Positions 47,501 to 57,925 of a stretch of DNA of 64,000 nt are shown piece by piece (position 1 is the stretch's first letter; each line of letters begins with the position of its first letter). The DNA lies in the NCBI GenBank assembly GCA_030998015.1, contig JARWMV010000001.1, positions 124,001 to 188,000 of the forward strand, given 5' to 3'. The position numbers and the translations under genes were made by a program. The notes under the pieces were generated by a model. The model made no database searches, was not told where the DNA came from, and saw only the letters and a list, made by a program, of their open reading frames with translations. Origin of the DNA: Ceratorhiza oryzae-sativae. Taxonomy: Eukaryota; Basidiomycota; Agaricomycetes; Cantharellales; Ceratobasidiaceae.

Positions 47501-49057
47501 ATATCTTCCATCAGCAAAGGCGGGCGAGCCCGGCCGTTGTGCATTGCAAGTGCTGGGTTCACCCACGCCAGGCCAGGCATATCGTCAGCTACCTGGGCAA
47601 TGGCATCGAAGGCAATAGCGGCCTGGCGCCAGTCCAATGAGTCCTGTCGACTCGGCTTGGGGTTCGTTGGGATAGAGTGGGAGGTAAGCCAGGAAAGACC
47701 CGATATCCTATGCTCGGTTGGAGATAAGAGGGTGTGTATGCGCCGGATAGTTGAGTAGAGCGAACCGGTATCTTGATCAGTGGAAGTAGCTACCAAAGCG
47801 CTTCGCAAAACACTCAGCGCCTTGAGCTGATTGCTAATGCCAATCCCACGATCGACAAGATATAGCGCCTCGTAGGCGATGATTACCAACTCTTCTGGTT
47901 TCATACCAGTAGACTGTGCATCTTCGAACAACTTCAAAAGCCGCTCTGGACACGAGGCATGAGAGGAGGGTGATCTTCGCAAAAGCTCCCGATGCCGAGG
48001 TACCCAAAGTTCAATTTCTTCAAAAACCCCGCACTGCTCAAACTCTGATTCCATATCGGACAGAACTGCACAACAGGCATTCTGGTTTGACCGCTGAGCA
48101 ATCTCCTCGCCTACTGCCTGCGCCTCGTACAATGCCTCGGAATTGGACGTATGATCGTAAAATTTCAATAGCAAAGCTCGCAGCCTTTCTATACTCGCAG
48201 CATTCCCGGGCTCCAAAAATAGCAGCTGTCTGAGCAGGGATATCTGTTCCTCCAAGACGATCAAAGACGAGCTCTTTTGAGAGACCAAGCCAAGTGCATT
48301 CAGCAAACCAGCCCAGTAAGCAAGCTCGTCACCAGATGGCGCCGACCGTAACAAGTCTCTTTGAATTGACACTACCTCGATCGAGTCTGATAAAGAGGAG
48401 CGAGTGACAAGTAGCTCGGTGAGCTTCTCACTAGATCTGGAAAAGTTGAACGCGTGCCCCTCCGAGAGTTTGCGGACGTCACGCATGAGTGTGATGATCT
48501 CGTCTTGAGTGTGGTGGCCGCTCTCCAAAACGTCCACGATCCTCCACACTATTCTATGACAGTTTTGGTGTTGCTTCGGGTGTTGCTCAGCAAGATGCAT
48601 GTGTTGGAATCTCCAAGCAGTAATATCCACGTGCTCATTTGATAGGAGCTTTTTGAGTATGGTCTTAGCGTCGCACGCCTGAAATTATAGTCTAAGTATT
48701 CTACTAAAATATATTCGATCCATCAAGTGCACGTACCGGCTCTGTAATATCAGGCTACGTGAGCAAGCGTTAGTTGGAAGCGGAGGAAGTGTACTCGTGA
48801 TCGGCGAACATACGTGTATATCTTCCTTGGTCGTTTTGGATCCTTCTATTTCTTCTGGAGGCGCAGAAGCTCGTTTTGGATTGGCTTCCAAACCTCGTTC
48901 AGTCGATCGATCCATATTCTCAAAGACCTTCCACATTTGCTGAATGAGAACCTGGGATAGATTGCGGTTAGTTTGATCGACCAAGTCCCGCCCGCTGGGC
49001 AATCCTACGCACCTGCGCTCGAAATTGATCCGCTGTCTCCAGAAATTCGTCGTCCAT
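44591..49057 (-). CDS. TPR-CHAT protein (caspase-like peptidase domain)
   Basis: Very large protein of about 1,400 residues. The first exon starts at 49057 (MDDEFLETADQFRAQ), then VLIQQMWKVFENMDRSTERG, and after small exons the main exon runs from about 48680 to 44670. The long N-terminal part is built of tetratricopeptide-like helical pairs (for example AIEYLEHGRSILWRQTLEL and ALSLFQLILEQGKDSDADRA). The C-terminal CHAT domain (about residues 1100-1400) has the catalytic His in HLCCHGTTNAELPLLSAFHL and the catalytic Cys in FAFLSACHSAEAS, both intact. The last intron (GTGAGTG...ACGACAG) lets the protein end HRWVPFIHIGV, the usual CHAT terminus. CHAT peptidases are clan CD, related to caspases and separase. 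In bacteria TPR-CHAT works in CRISPR-linked and cell-suicide systems. In fungi such proteins are common and likely regulatory, possibly NLR-like or in cell death, but no substrate is known here. Confidence 0.92.
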
Positions 49058-49317
49058 GGTCGTTCGTGTCCAATCTGCGCTCTGGGAGGAGGAATTTGTG
49101 CCCACCACAAGTATGCTTTGTGGACTTGATACACGCGGGCATCCCTGCCGATGACCGAGTCTCTACACAGCCCTAGCGATGATATCCTATTGCTGCCGAA
49201 TCAAGAAGCCACGATAAGCGAGCTCGAATGCCGAGATTGCTGAGTAGAGTCATGCCCCAGTACATCAAAGCCGGCGCTTTTCCGAGATTAGGTCACATCA
49301 AAGGAACCCAAAGTAAA
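49058..49317. promoter_or_regulatory. presumed promoter of the TPR-CHAT gene
   Basis: Short upstream flank between the CHAT start and the pogo transposon. The transposon inserted only about 260 bp upstream of the start codon, so it may affect expression. No defined element was recognised. Confidence 0.35.
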
Positions 49318-49319
49318 TA

Positions 49320-49340
49320 CAGTCGGACCCCTTGATAGTG
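49320..49340 (+). repeat. left terminal inverted repeat
   Basis: 21 bp starting CAGTCGGACC, preceded by TA. It pairs with 51122-51142 in inverted orientation. Confidence 0.9.
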
Positions 49341-49422
49341 CACTCCTCGTTAGTGGAGAAACAACACATGTGCTTTTACCGAATAATTTGAAATTACGCC
49401 ACTCGGGCTTCGGCCTTGCTGA

Positions 49423-50885
49423 ATGATCCTCCCTCGCTCGAAGCACCAGCGAAACCCTAGGCTGCCTCGGTCAATCACTGCTGCAATTGCTAATCAACGA
49501 CGTATACAACGGCAGAACCTCACATACAGCGACAAGTTACGCATACTAGATCACTATTATGCTCACAAACCGTTCGGCGGCACTCAAATCGACACTGTCA
49601 GATATTTTCGCCTCGAATTTCCCACTTTCAGCAAGAGCACAATGTCTAGCATTCTTGCTCACGAGCAGGAAATCCGGGATCAGTGCAAAAATCACCCTGA
49701 ACACCTCGCATATAAACGTCCACTTCATCTATAACTTCCCCAGGTTGATGAAGCGATGCGCCTCTGGACACAAGAACAAATTAATCGCGGTTTACTATTG
49801 ACTGGCGACTTAATTTGTGAAAAGGCGCGTAGCTTTTGCAAATGGTTCGGCGTACCTCAGAATCAATACCTCAACTTTTCAAACGGATGGCTCGATCGCT
49901 TCAAAGAGCGTATTGGACTGAGGGAAATATGGCAACACGGTGAGGCAGCATCTGCACCGACCGATCGAATTGCTGCCAAAATTTTACGTCTTCAAGGTCT
50001 CTTACAGCTACGGCCTCCCTAAGACAACTACAACTTCGACGAATCTGCGCTTTACTTCCGTCGCCATCGCATTCACGGTCTGGGCTTCTAGCAGATGCCG
50101 GGGTACAAGGAGAACAAAACCCAGCTGTCGCTTGGGCTCTGTACTAACGCTGATGGCTCGGACATGCGTAACATTTTATTTATAGGACATTATGAAAAAC
50201 CGCGTCCGTTTAATAACCACACCGGCGCTGAATTGGGATTTGACTACGAGTTCAACGACACTGCATGGATGAAAGACGACATATGGACCCGGTAAGTACA
50301 CTTATTTGTATCTATTCGAGTATGTTCTAATTCGTACATTTAGCTGGCTCCTACGGTTTGACGCAGAGATGTGACAGCAGAACCGATCTGCTTCTAGCTG
50401 ACAACGCTCGCTGCCACAAGAAGTTCGATCGTTCTCGCCTTACCAACGTCCAACTCGAATTCCTGGCGCCGAACCTTACTGTGTTCATCCAGCCCCTCGA
50501 TGCTGGCATCATCAGGTGTTTCAAGGCCCATTACCACCGTGCCCTTTTGAAGAAGGCGATCGAGCGCGATGAGGCTGGCTCCGCCAAGCCATATCATATC
50601 AATCAACTCGAAGAGATGCTCTTAGCTAAGGAGGCATGGACTAACGTTAAGCAGAGCACAGTTATTAACTGTTGGCGTCATACCGGTATCTGCCCGCCGG
50701 GATTTTTCCCTCCCTTGGCTCTTGCTCCCACTGACCCCGTCATGTTTGAGCTTGAGGCTGACTTACAGCACTACGGAATCGCTGTATTGGCCTCGGACTG
50801 GGTTAGTTATGATCAAAATACTGAAACCGAAGAGCCTTTGACCGACGAGATGATTGCCAAAGAAGTAGGGGCTTCAATGGACTAG
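49423..50885 (+). pseudogene. pogo/Tigger-family transposase (CENP-B HTH, DDE), broken
   Basis: The transposase begins MILPRSKHQRNPRLPRSITA. The first part has the psq/CENP-B-type helix-turn-helix (NLTYSDKLRILDHYYAH). The second HTH continues in the same frame as LPQVDEAMRLWTQEQINRGL, KWFGVPQNQYLNFSNGWLDR and FKERIGLREIWQHGE. The DDE catalytic domain follows: YNFDESALYF (first Asp), LLLADNARCHKKFD (second Asp) and FIQPLDAGIIRCFKAHYHR (third). An intron is likely at 50292-50343. In-frame stops lie at 49732 (TAA), 50020 (TAA) and 50089 (TAG), and a TGA near 50371 is followed by a one-base frame change before LLLADN. The rest is collinear, so decay is recent. The C-terminus ends IAKEVGASMD. Confidence 0.88.
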
Positions 50886-51121
50886 GTTTTACTATTTTAT
50901 ATGGTATATATCGCTTGCCTGTACATAATTTATCAATTTGAATATATTCTCACTGTATCAATTAGCTATGTTTCTCCTCTACCCGTATGTACGATGCTTG
51001 TGAATGCGATTCCCGCGGCCGGTCACGTGAGCGCTTCTTTCCTTGCTTGCGTCTGTTTTCCAAAACCCCTCGACAGTGGAGAATCGTCGAAAAGCGGCAA
51101 TTTCAAACCGACCATCAAGTC

Positions 51122-51142
51122 CACTATCAAGAGGTTCGACTG
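51122..51142 (-). repeat. right terminal inverted repeat
   Basis: Inverse copy of 49320-49340, matching at 19 of 21 positions and followed by TA. The two differences are transitions (G/A and C/T). Confidence 0.9.
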
Positions 51143-51144
51143 TA

Positions 51145-51813
51145 CCCCCTTTGTTTAATTTAGTGTACAATTTAGTATTGAGATAAATGCAAACATACAA
51201 GCCGAGCGTAAAGAGCCAGAATGAATCGAAGGAGCGTTGGCTAGGGATCATGCGGCGACAACTCACCGTGCTGAGCAGATCCTCCGCGAGGCAGAAGCTT
51301 GGCCTGTAATACAAAAGTGTGCCTCTCTGGTTAAATAGATCTAATCCATCATCATATACCAGCTCATTCACGATAGAATGATAGATAGTGGACATGGATA
51401 CACATGGCGACCTCCATTAAATTCGTTGACGAGACTCGTAACCTAGCTCCGAGAGATGGCCGAGAATAGCGGCAAGAACAAGCGAACAGCACCGAAGGTA
51501 TCATGACAAGGGCGATGTATGATTGATCGCAGTTGCTGTGTTTCGTTGACGCATCCAGGCCGGCGGGGCCGGGACCAATGAAATTGGATTATGTAACGCG
51601 GTACTCCCGCTGCCTTTGCGGCCTCCGGGTTTGCACCCGACCAATCACAGCGACCAACCACCAGCAAGGCCGATCAGGCATCCCGAATGAACTTGAGCCC
51701 ATGCCAGGAATTGCTGCGCAACTTGTAGTATATAACATGCTTGTACCCTCTGGTCTCCAACATCATTCACACTCCCCGCCTCTGATATCAGCGTTTGCCA
51801 ATCCAGCCTTCTA
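51145..51813. promoter_or_regulatory. intergenic upstream of P450 copy 2
   Basis: No gene is recognised. The last 100 bp before 51814 contain GTATATAACATGC (near 51728-51740), a possible TATA-like element, followed by a pyrimidine-rich leader. Confidence 0.4.
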
Positions 51814-54241
51814 ATGGGTTATATTACTTTCGCCCACCTAATTTGCCTCACCTGTGGCCTTGTTTTATTTAAACAGAGAGATAATCTCCTCTGGTTCGTC
51901 AAGAGTTCGAGGTCTCCACTCCGCCAGTTGCCCGGCCCAAAGAGCGACCATCTGTTTCTCGGCAACTTGCTCACACTCGTAAGGGGACAAAATACGAACC
52001 TATGGGAAGAATGGACAGAGAAATACGGAAAGACCATGCGTTACTGCGGGTTCTTTGGGGTAGGCAATATTCACGCTTGCAGGACGAACATAATTGACAA
52101 TCTGCTTGGCACTACTAGTCGTATCAGCTATTAACACTGGACATGCGAGCCATCAACTAGTGCGTTTCAATTTTCTGTTCTTTCGAGTCCACTCAGCTTG
52201 GGTTGTTTCGCTTCTAGTATCATGACCCAGTCACGCATATTCTTTAAAGCCGAAAGGAACAGGCAGGGCCTCGCAAGAATCCTCGGCCAAGGTAAGGACA
52301 ACAAACGCCTCTTTTATAGATCCTTTCTCAACTCGCAATAGGCTTACTAGCTGCCGACTACGAGACACACAAGCGCCAAGTAAGTCGAGAAATGTTTTAT
52401 TCAATTGAAATTTGACTGATCGACATGCCTTCCTAGCGTCGGATCATGGCAAGTCGATCAAGCATCTGCCAACGATAGCCTTCTTCTGATGATCTACATA
52501 ACTCAGAACCCCGCGTTTGGCCAACCCCAGATTCGTGCACTCGTGCCGATCTTCAACGAGAAAGCCAATCAAGTGCGTCGAAATTTAGACTCGTTGGATT
52601 AACCTAACTAGGATGATTGCAGCTTCGTGACATCCTGGTTGATCAAATGGATAACAATGCTGGGCCAACTACAATTGATGTGCTCCAGTGGTTGAGTTAC
52701 GCCACTCTTGACATCATTGGTGTCGCAGGTTCGTCTCTTCATCTGCATCGGCTTGCTTTTGGTTGATTATTCTATCCAGGATTCGGATATGAGTTTAACT
52801 CGCTTCATAATGGTGATGAAGATGCGTTGGCCAAGGCATTCAGCAAGGTTTTTGACACGGATGAAGACGATTCCATCTCCGCAAGGTTGAAAGGTCTAGG
52901 CGCGAGGCTGCTTGGAATGGTATGCTTTTTTTTTCTGGATGTCGATATCTATTCTTCATGCTCCAGAATAGCCTACTGAGGAGAACCTCCGCTTGAGGAC
53001 CAACATCGAAACGTTAGTGAATACAACAAGTTCATCACTGTCTCGAATACTAAAATATTCGTTCAGCATGAATCGGATCGGCTCGAAGATTGTTGCTGAC
53101 AAAAAAGCGTTGCTGCTTCAGGCAGAAAAGGATGGCGTCTTGACCAACGAACGAGATATTTTGTCGATCCTTATTAAATCGAATATTGCGCAAGTGGCAG
53201 AAGGTGCTAAAGCAGACCAAACTATGACTGAAGACGAAGTTCTAGGACGTGAGTGGCTCTTTTGATCAACGGTGTTCATGCGCTCACCGACAAATCAGAG
53301 ATTTCGACTTTTCTCGCTGCCGGGCACGAGACGACCAGTACCTCGACGACCTGGGCCCTATACGCACTTACTCAAAACCCCCAAGTTCAAATCAAGCTCC
53401 GCGAAGAGCTCCGGAGCGCTCAGCTCGGAGACCAACCATCGATGGCCGACCTAGAGAAGCTGTCGTACTTGGATCAAGTCGTACGCGAGGTTCTGCGCGT
53501 CTATCCGCCCGTGCCAGTCATCAGTCGCCAAGCGACGGAGGACGCGATCATACCCGTGGGACAGAGCTATGTGGATAGGAATGGGGTGACTCGCTCGGAG
53601 ATCAAGTGAGTCGAGTTTTTTGAGACTATGGACTACACTCTGACTCGGGGCCGCTTCAGAATTCAGAAATGGGACACGCTGCGCATTTCAATCCTGGCTA
53701 TTAATCGTGCCAAGGATGTGTGGGGGGATGACGCGCTGGAGTTCCGGTAAGTGTTCTATTCGATCGTCAATGACTAGATTTTCTGAAACTGGGCTAGCCC
53801 CGAACGATGGGATAACCTGCCAGATGCTGTGAAAGAGATGCCCGGTATTTTTAGCAACCTCATGACGTACGGAAATCATCTTCCGCTTCAACGCGGACCT
53901 CGTACTGACGTGCGCCTAGATTCATTCACGGTCATCACGCGTGCATTGGATATCGGTTTGCGCTTGTGGAGTGAGTATCTGTACGCTCAGTGTAGTTCCA
54001 CATGGCTGATCTGTTGATTTAGAACGAAGGCGCTACTGTACTCTCTCCTTCGGTCGATTGAATTTTCCATTGACCCAGAGATCGAAATCGTTGGAAAGAC
54101 CGGGTGAGTCTCTGCACATAGGGGCGGATAGCTTTTCAGAGACTAATATTCCTCGACAATAGGATTGTCACTCGTCCGTGCGTAGCGGGGCAAACGGGTA
54201 ATAGGATGCCATTGATATGTAAGCTCGCTCCTGGTTTGTAA
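51814..54241 (+). CDS. cytochrome P450 monooxygenase, copy 2
   Basis: Paralogue of the P450 at 37.7 kb, with the same exon plan. The start at 51814 (MGYITFAHLICLTCGLVLF) is a short membrane anchor, followed by LRQLPGPKSDHLFLGNLL and LWEEWTEKYGKTMRYCGFFG. Splicing gives SYQLLTLDMRAINY, AERNRQGLARILGQG, the 12-nt exon RRIM (52437-52448), NPAFGQPQIRALVPIFNEK and GFGYEFNSLHNGDEDALAK. The I-helix is FLAAGHETTSTSTTWALYAL, the K-helix EVLR, and PERWDNLPDAVKEMPGIF follows. The heme loop is FIHGHHACIGYRFALVE. The end is IVTRPCVAGQTGNRMPLI, CKLAPGL, stop at 54239-54241. The intron after the microexon starts with GC (52449) rather than GT. All catalytic residues are present. The substrate is unknown. 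Confidence 0.93.
52437..52448 (+). other. 12-nt microexon in P450 copy 2, followed by a GC-AG intron
   Basis: CGTCGGATCATG lies between TCCTAG and GCAAGTCG and encodes RRIM. The next exon resumes at AACCCCGCGTTTGG (52507). The equivalent intron in copy 1 has a normal GT donor. Confidence 0.82.
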
Positions 54242-57187
54242 ACCATTTGTTCCCATATGTTCAGTCAAGTACTTGTTGGACTATCATAATGATCGCGTTT
54301 TGGACTCGATGTCGGCGTTTGCGTGTCTGTTTTGTCTGTCGGCTATGACTGTCGCTACTCTCAAGCAAAATCCTCTAGTGTATGCCAACCGGATAACCAG
54401 AATAATTGGCATCCGACTGATTTCGTTTGTGGAGGGGTTGATATGGGAAAGTACCTACCGCCGCCGGGCAATGACATGGCGCGAATCAAGTATCCAAACA
54501 CCATTCGATAGCGCCTTCTCGACAGGTCACAGGTTTGCCTCTGGAAGCTACTCTGACATCGGCTATCGATTTTCAGTCGTCGAGCGAGCACGCCATCCAT
54601 TCATCTCGAGCTTCGAGGCTGAAGATACTATCATTGGGGATCAAGCCCGCGCTGGACCTGTTCGCATGCTCAATTGTGTTCTGCGTCGATCTTGAAATTG
54701 GGATCGAGCGCATGACAGGGCAAGCCCCGACACCCCAGTCACCGCGTTTACCCTCTTTGATAGAAACCTGATCACACGACCGCTCGTCAATTCAAGGCAA
54801 CCAAGTGCTGGACGTGTGCTGTCATCACAATGTCAATTAGGATCTATTTCTGTCTATGGAGCTGCTCCCTGTATGAACGAATGAACCTGAACCACACTGA
54901 CCCCAATGACATCGCTTCCGGGGCCCGAAGCCACACAGCGACAAGCTTGCCGGCGGCCCCCCCGCCCGAGAACCACGCGCCACACTGGCGTGCTACGCGC
55001 GGTGCGAGGTTCGAGGATACCTTTAGCGTGACAGCGGATAAACCCACCCCATCTTATCTTATCTTCCAAAAACTCCGTAAGCGCACCTCGATACGCGCGG
55101 ACCGAGGCGTTACGCCGCGGTTGAATGAGCGACAGAAAAAAACAGGTGAAACCGGCATGACTAGATGTAGCTTCGAAACAAGGACTTCGGCGCGCCGCTG
55201 AGACCTATGTTTGTCGACTGGGATTCCCAAGTGGCTATTTTTTGAAGCCAGAGAGACCTCAAACACTCTTTTTTTCCCCCTTGTCACAGTGCCAAAGAAT
55301 TTCACAAGCTGCCACACAAACAAAACAGCCCCTTTGAGCGCATACACAGCAGGGTATCACTCTTAGCCCAGAACTCGCTGTGAACCCCTCGACCACCTCA
55401 TCTCGAGCGGGTTCCCACCCGTCAACCAAGGTCACGCATCTTGCCCGAAGACGTGACCGAGTTGCCGCATTCAGGCCAGGACCCCGACTGAGAATAAATT
55501 ACGCAGAACACCCGAAGATGACGCTTGATACTCAATGGTGACGCTTGATGGAGCTTCGGGTTCGGATGACTGGCTATATTCGTCTGTGCTTATTACACAA
55601 GCCGGGTCGGTATTATTTGATGTCACATGTATGCGGCCACATGTTTGAGCGGATGAACAGGAGTAGATAATTGTACAAAAATAGTGCCACACGACCTGCT
55701 CATCATCGTGTTACAAGGAACGCAAGGGGGGAAGATAAGAATAGATACAACGTACGTGATTCCTCTGACCGGTGGAGTGAGAACCAGCGTTGCTAAAGAT
55801 ACTTTTGGCATTTCTCCATCGTCAAAGTTCGACGCATTTATTCGGACATTCTTTCACTCGCGAACAAAGAGATTCCTACGATTCCTCTCACGCGAGGCAT
55901 TCGCGCATGTATTCGCGGCATTGAGTCCACGTACATTTTCTTACGGGCTGCTGTAAATATATCTTCGAAATAGGGGCATCAAGTGCGTGATCACCTTTTG
56001 CCGTTGTCGCAATGTTCGGCATGGCTAGTATAGCAAAAATAAATTCATATCGTCCCGGGCGAGAATCAAGATGGAGCAGGCATCGTATCGCATATACGCG
56101 CTTACTTGACGTTCTCCCAGATCCTACAATTCCCGCACCAGCAGCTTCTCAAGCTCCGTTCAGAATGGAGACCATACGTCAGCCGGAATGAGCACGCACA
56201 CATACACAGAGTCGAGGAATGCGCGCGCGTTATTTCATATACTCGTTCAACATTGCATCGTCTTATACGTCCTACAATAGGACTAGGCTAAATCATTTAG
56301 CCTTTATATCCGTTAAACGCCAGTCCGGTCTCAACTCGGATAATGCTCCATCGCACAAAACAGGTACTGATCATCTCCACACTGACATGCAAGAACCCAA
56401 AAAATCACTACGTAAAGGTAGCCAAGCACGAGGTCCGAGTCGGCTTGATCTCGCATATGTCCAGACGACAAATGACTCTCCGAATCCCCGAATCCACGCT
56501 CGGTCGACGAGTTGGCAGTTTCTCGACATCTCGTTCTCGTGGCTTGCACCCCGTGGCTGTCAAGCCTCGCTGTCCCGCTTCCTCCGCGACGGTAACTCGG
56601 TTTAATTCTGAGTCACGAGAAAAGGGAGGGTCGAAGGGAAACAGTCGCCGGGAGAGAGACACACCCAAGGCGTGACTGGGGCAACCGTCACAATGTATAG
56701 CCTCATAGGGCGTTGCCAACCAGGACCATAGCCGAATAGGATATTCGAGCACAACCCACACACTCTCTCTAGCCCTCCCCCCGGATTTCGCACCGACCCC
56801 GTATCAGCCAGGCCAAAATTAGAACCAGCGCTACCGTTTCATCAGTGGAATGTCCCAAATTTATCTGCTCGTACGACAACAGAAATAAATTAGGCACGCC
56901 TGCCGAAGAAACACGAGATAGAGATAGAGATAGAGAGCGAGGCAAACATTGCGGTATGAATACAATGGGATCAGGAGGAGGAAAGCGCAAGACATAGACA
57001 CATGAGAAAAGAGCCACCAGATAATTATCGAAATGGGGAAGCGAGGGGCGGAACACTAAGGTGGGAAGGAAACGGGCGAGGACGCGCGTCGGTGGGTTGG
57101 ACAGACGAGAGGAGATAAGGACAAGAGGAATAACCGTCGTTCGACTCGACTCGAACCCGGCTCGAACCGAGGGAGAGTTCAGCCCCA
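54242..57187. other. long intergenic region, no supported gene
   Basis: Many overlapping short frames of up to about 140 codons occur on both strands (for example 54273-54695 +, 54830-55201 +, 56408-56761 -), but none shows a domain, signal peptide or convincing splice extension. The part near 56.8-57.2 kb is probably the 3' UTR of the small membrane-protein gene. A short (GAGATA)n run lies at 56915-56937. Confidence 0.35.
56915..56937. repeat. (GAGATA)n microsatellite
   Basis: Three to four copies of GAGATA in a row, downstream of the small membrane-protein gene and probably in its 3' UTR. Confidence 0.8.
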
Positions 57188-57608
57188 TCATCGTTCGTAC
57201 CGCGGGGGAGGCGTCAACTCGACCGACGCCAGCGAGGTCGGGGCGGACAAACTCGTGTTCGTCGATGTGGTGGTGGGAAAGGCGTGTGCTATAGGTGGTG
57301 GGGGTGGTAACGGCGTCTCTTTGGGTTGTGCTAATGGGGAATTTGCGAATTGAATGGGTTGGTGAGCCAAGAAAAACAGCCAAGAGCGCCCGACGTCGGG
57401 GGAAAGACGTACCAAACGGACTTTCCACCGGATCCCCCATGACACTTTCTTCGTCGCCGTCATCGACTCGCGATCGTAGCGCGACCCAGACTGTGCGGGA
57501 ACGTGAGCAGGAAATCGAGAATGAACATGGACGGCGCTCACCGCATCCGAGCATAAAGAGTACGCCGACAATGATCAGCGGAATGACAACCGACGCCCAC
57601 TTCATCAT
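57188..57608 (-). CDS. small single-pass membrane protein with proline-rich tail
   Basis: The start at 57608 gives MMKWASVVIPLIIVGVLFML, an N-terminal signal anchor. An intron (GTGAGCGCC...GCACAG) joins LGC to VWVALRSRVDDGDEESVMGD. A second intron (GTACGTCTTT...CCATTAG) leads to AQPKETPLPPPPPIAHAF and a Thr/Ser-rich part, ending SVELTPPPRYER. That makes about 95 residues. Proteins of this design (one helix, short acidic segment, Pro-rich tail ending PPPxY-like) are frequent in basidiomycete genomes; the PPRY-type end might bind WW domains, which is speculation. It lies on the same strand as the RabGAP gene, whose stop is 318 bp upstream of this start. Confidence 0.65.
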
Positions 57609-57925
57609 CTCGTGTCCGACACGGACACTTCATACGGTGAGCCAAGGAGGGTAGAACACATCACCATCTGCTCGCTCCGCCCGCCTCTAAAGAGGAAACA
57701 CCCAAGTTATATAAATAGACAATCGGGACCCCGGCCACGCTACAGCCCTGGTGGTCACGCCCGCTATTTTCGGCAATCGGGTCACACCCGCATAACATTA
57801 TAATATTACATGTAAATAGAACGAGTGTTAAATCCATCATAAAATGATAAATGCAGAGCTATGTACCCCTCTCCAATTGAGGAAAAATAGAAAAAAAAAC
57901 CCCCATGCGGCACCGGCGCCCAATA

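Larger units (their letters stand above)
49320..51142 (+). mobile_element. pogo/Tigger-type DNA transposon, full-length but decayed
   Basis: An 1823-bp element with 21-bp terminal inverted repeats: left CAGTCGGACCCCTTGATAGT (plus one more base, G), right the inverse with two differences (19 of 21 match). The flanking dinucleotide TA at 49318-49319 and 51143-51144 is the target duplication typical of Tc1/mariner-pogo elements, and CAGT is the usual pogo-type terminus. Inside is one transposase frame in the same orientation, broken by stops. Both ends being intact suggests it could still be mobilised by a transposase made elsewhere. Confidence 0.93.

Noticed and set aside
54273..54695. 140-codon plus-strand frame after P450 copy 2
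   Set aside because: No motif, unusual composition, and it overlaps other equally long frames; probably chance.
56769..57608. 279-codon minus-strand frame taken as one protein
   Set aside because: The sequence beyond the first 22 residues lacks protein-like features, whereas splicing into another frame gives a compact membrane protein with a proline-rich tail.
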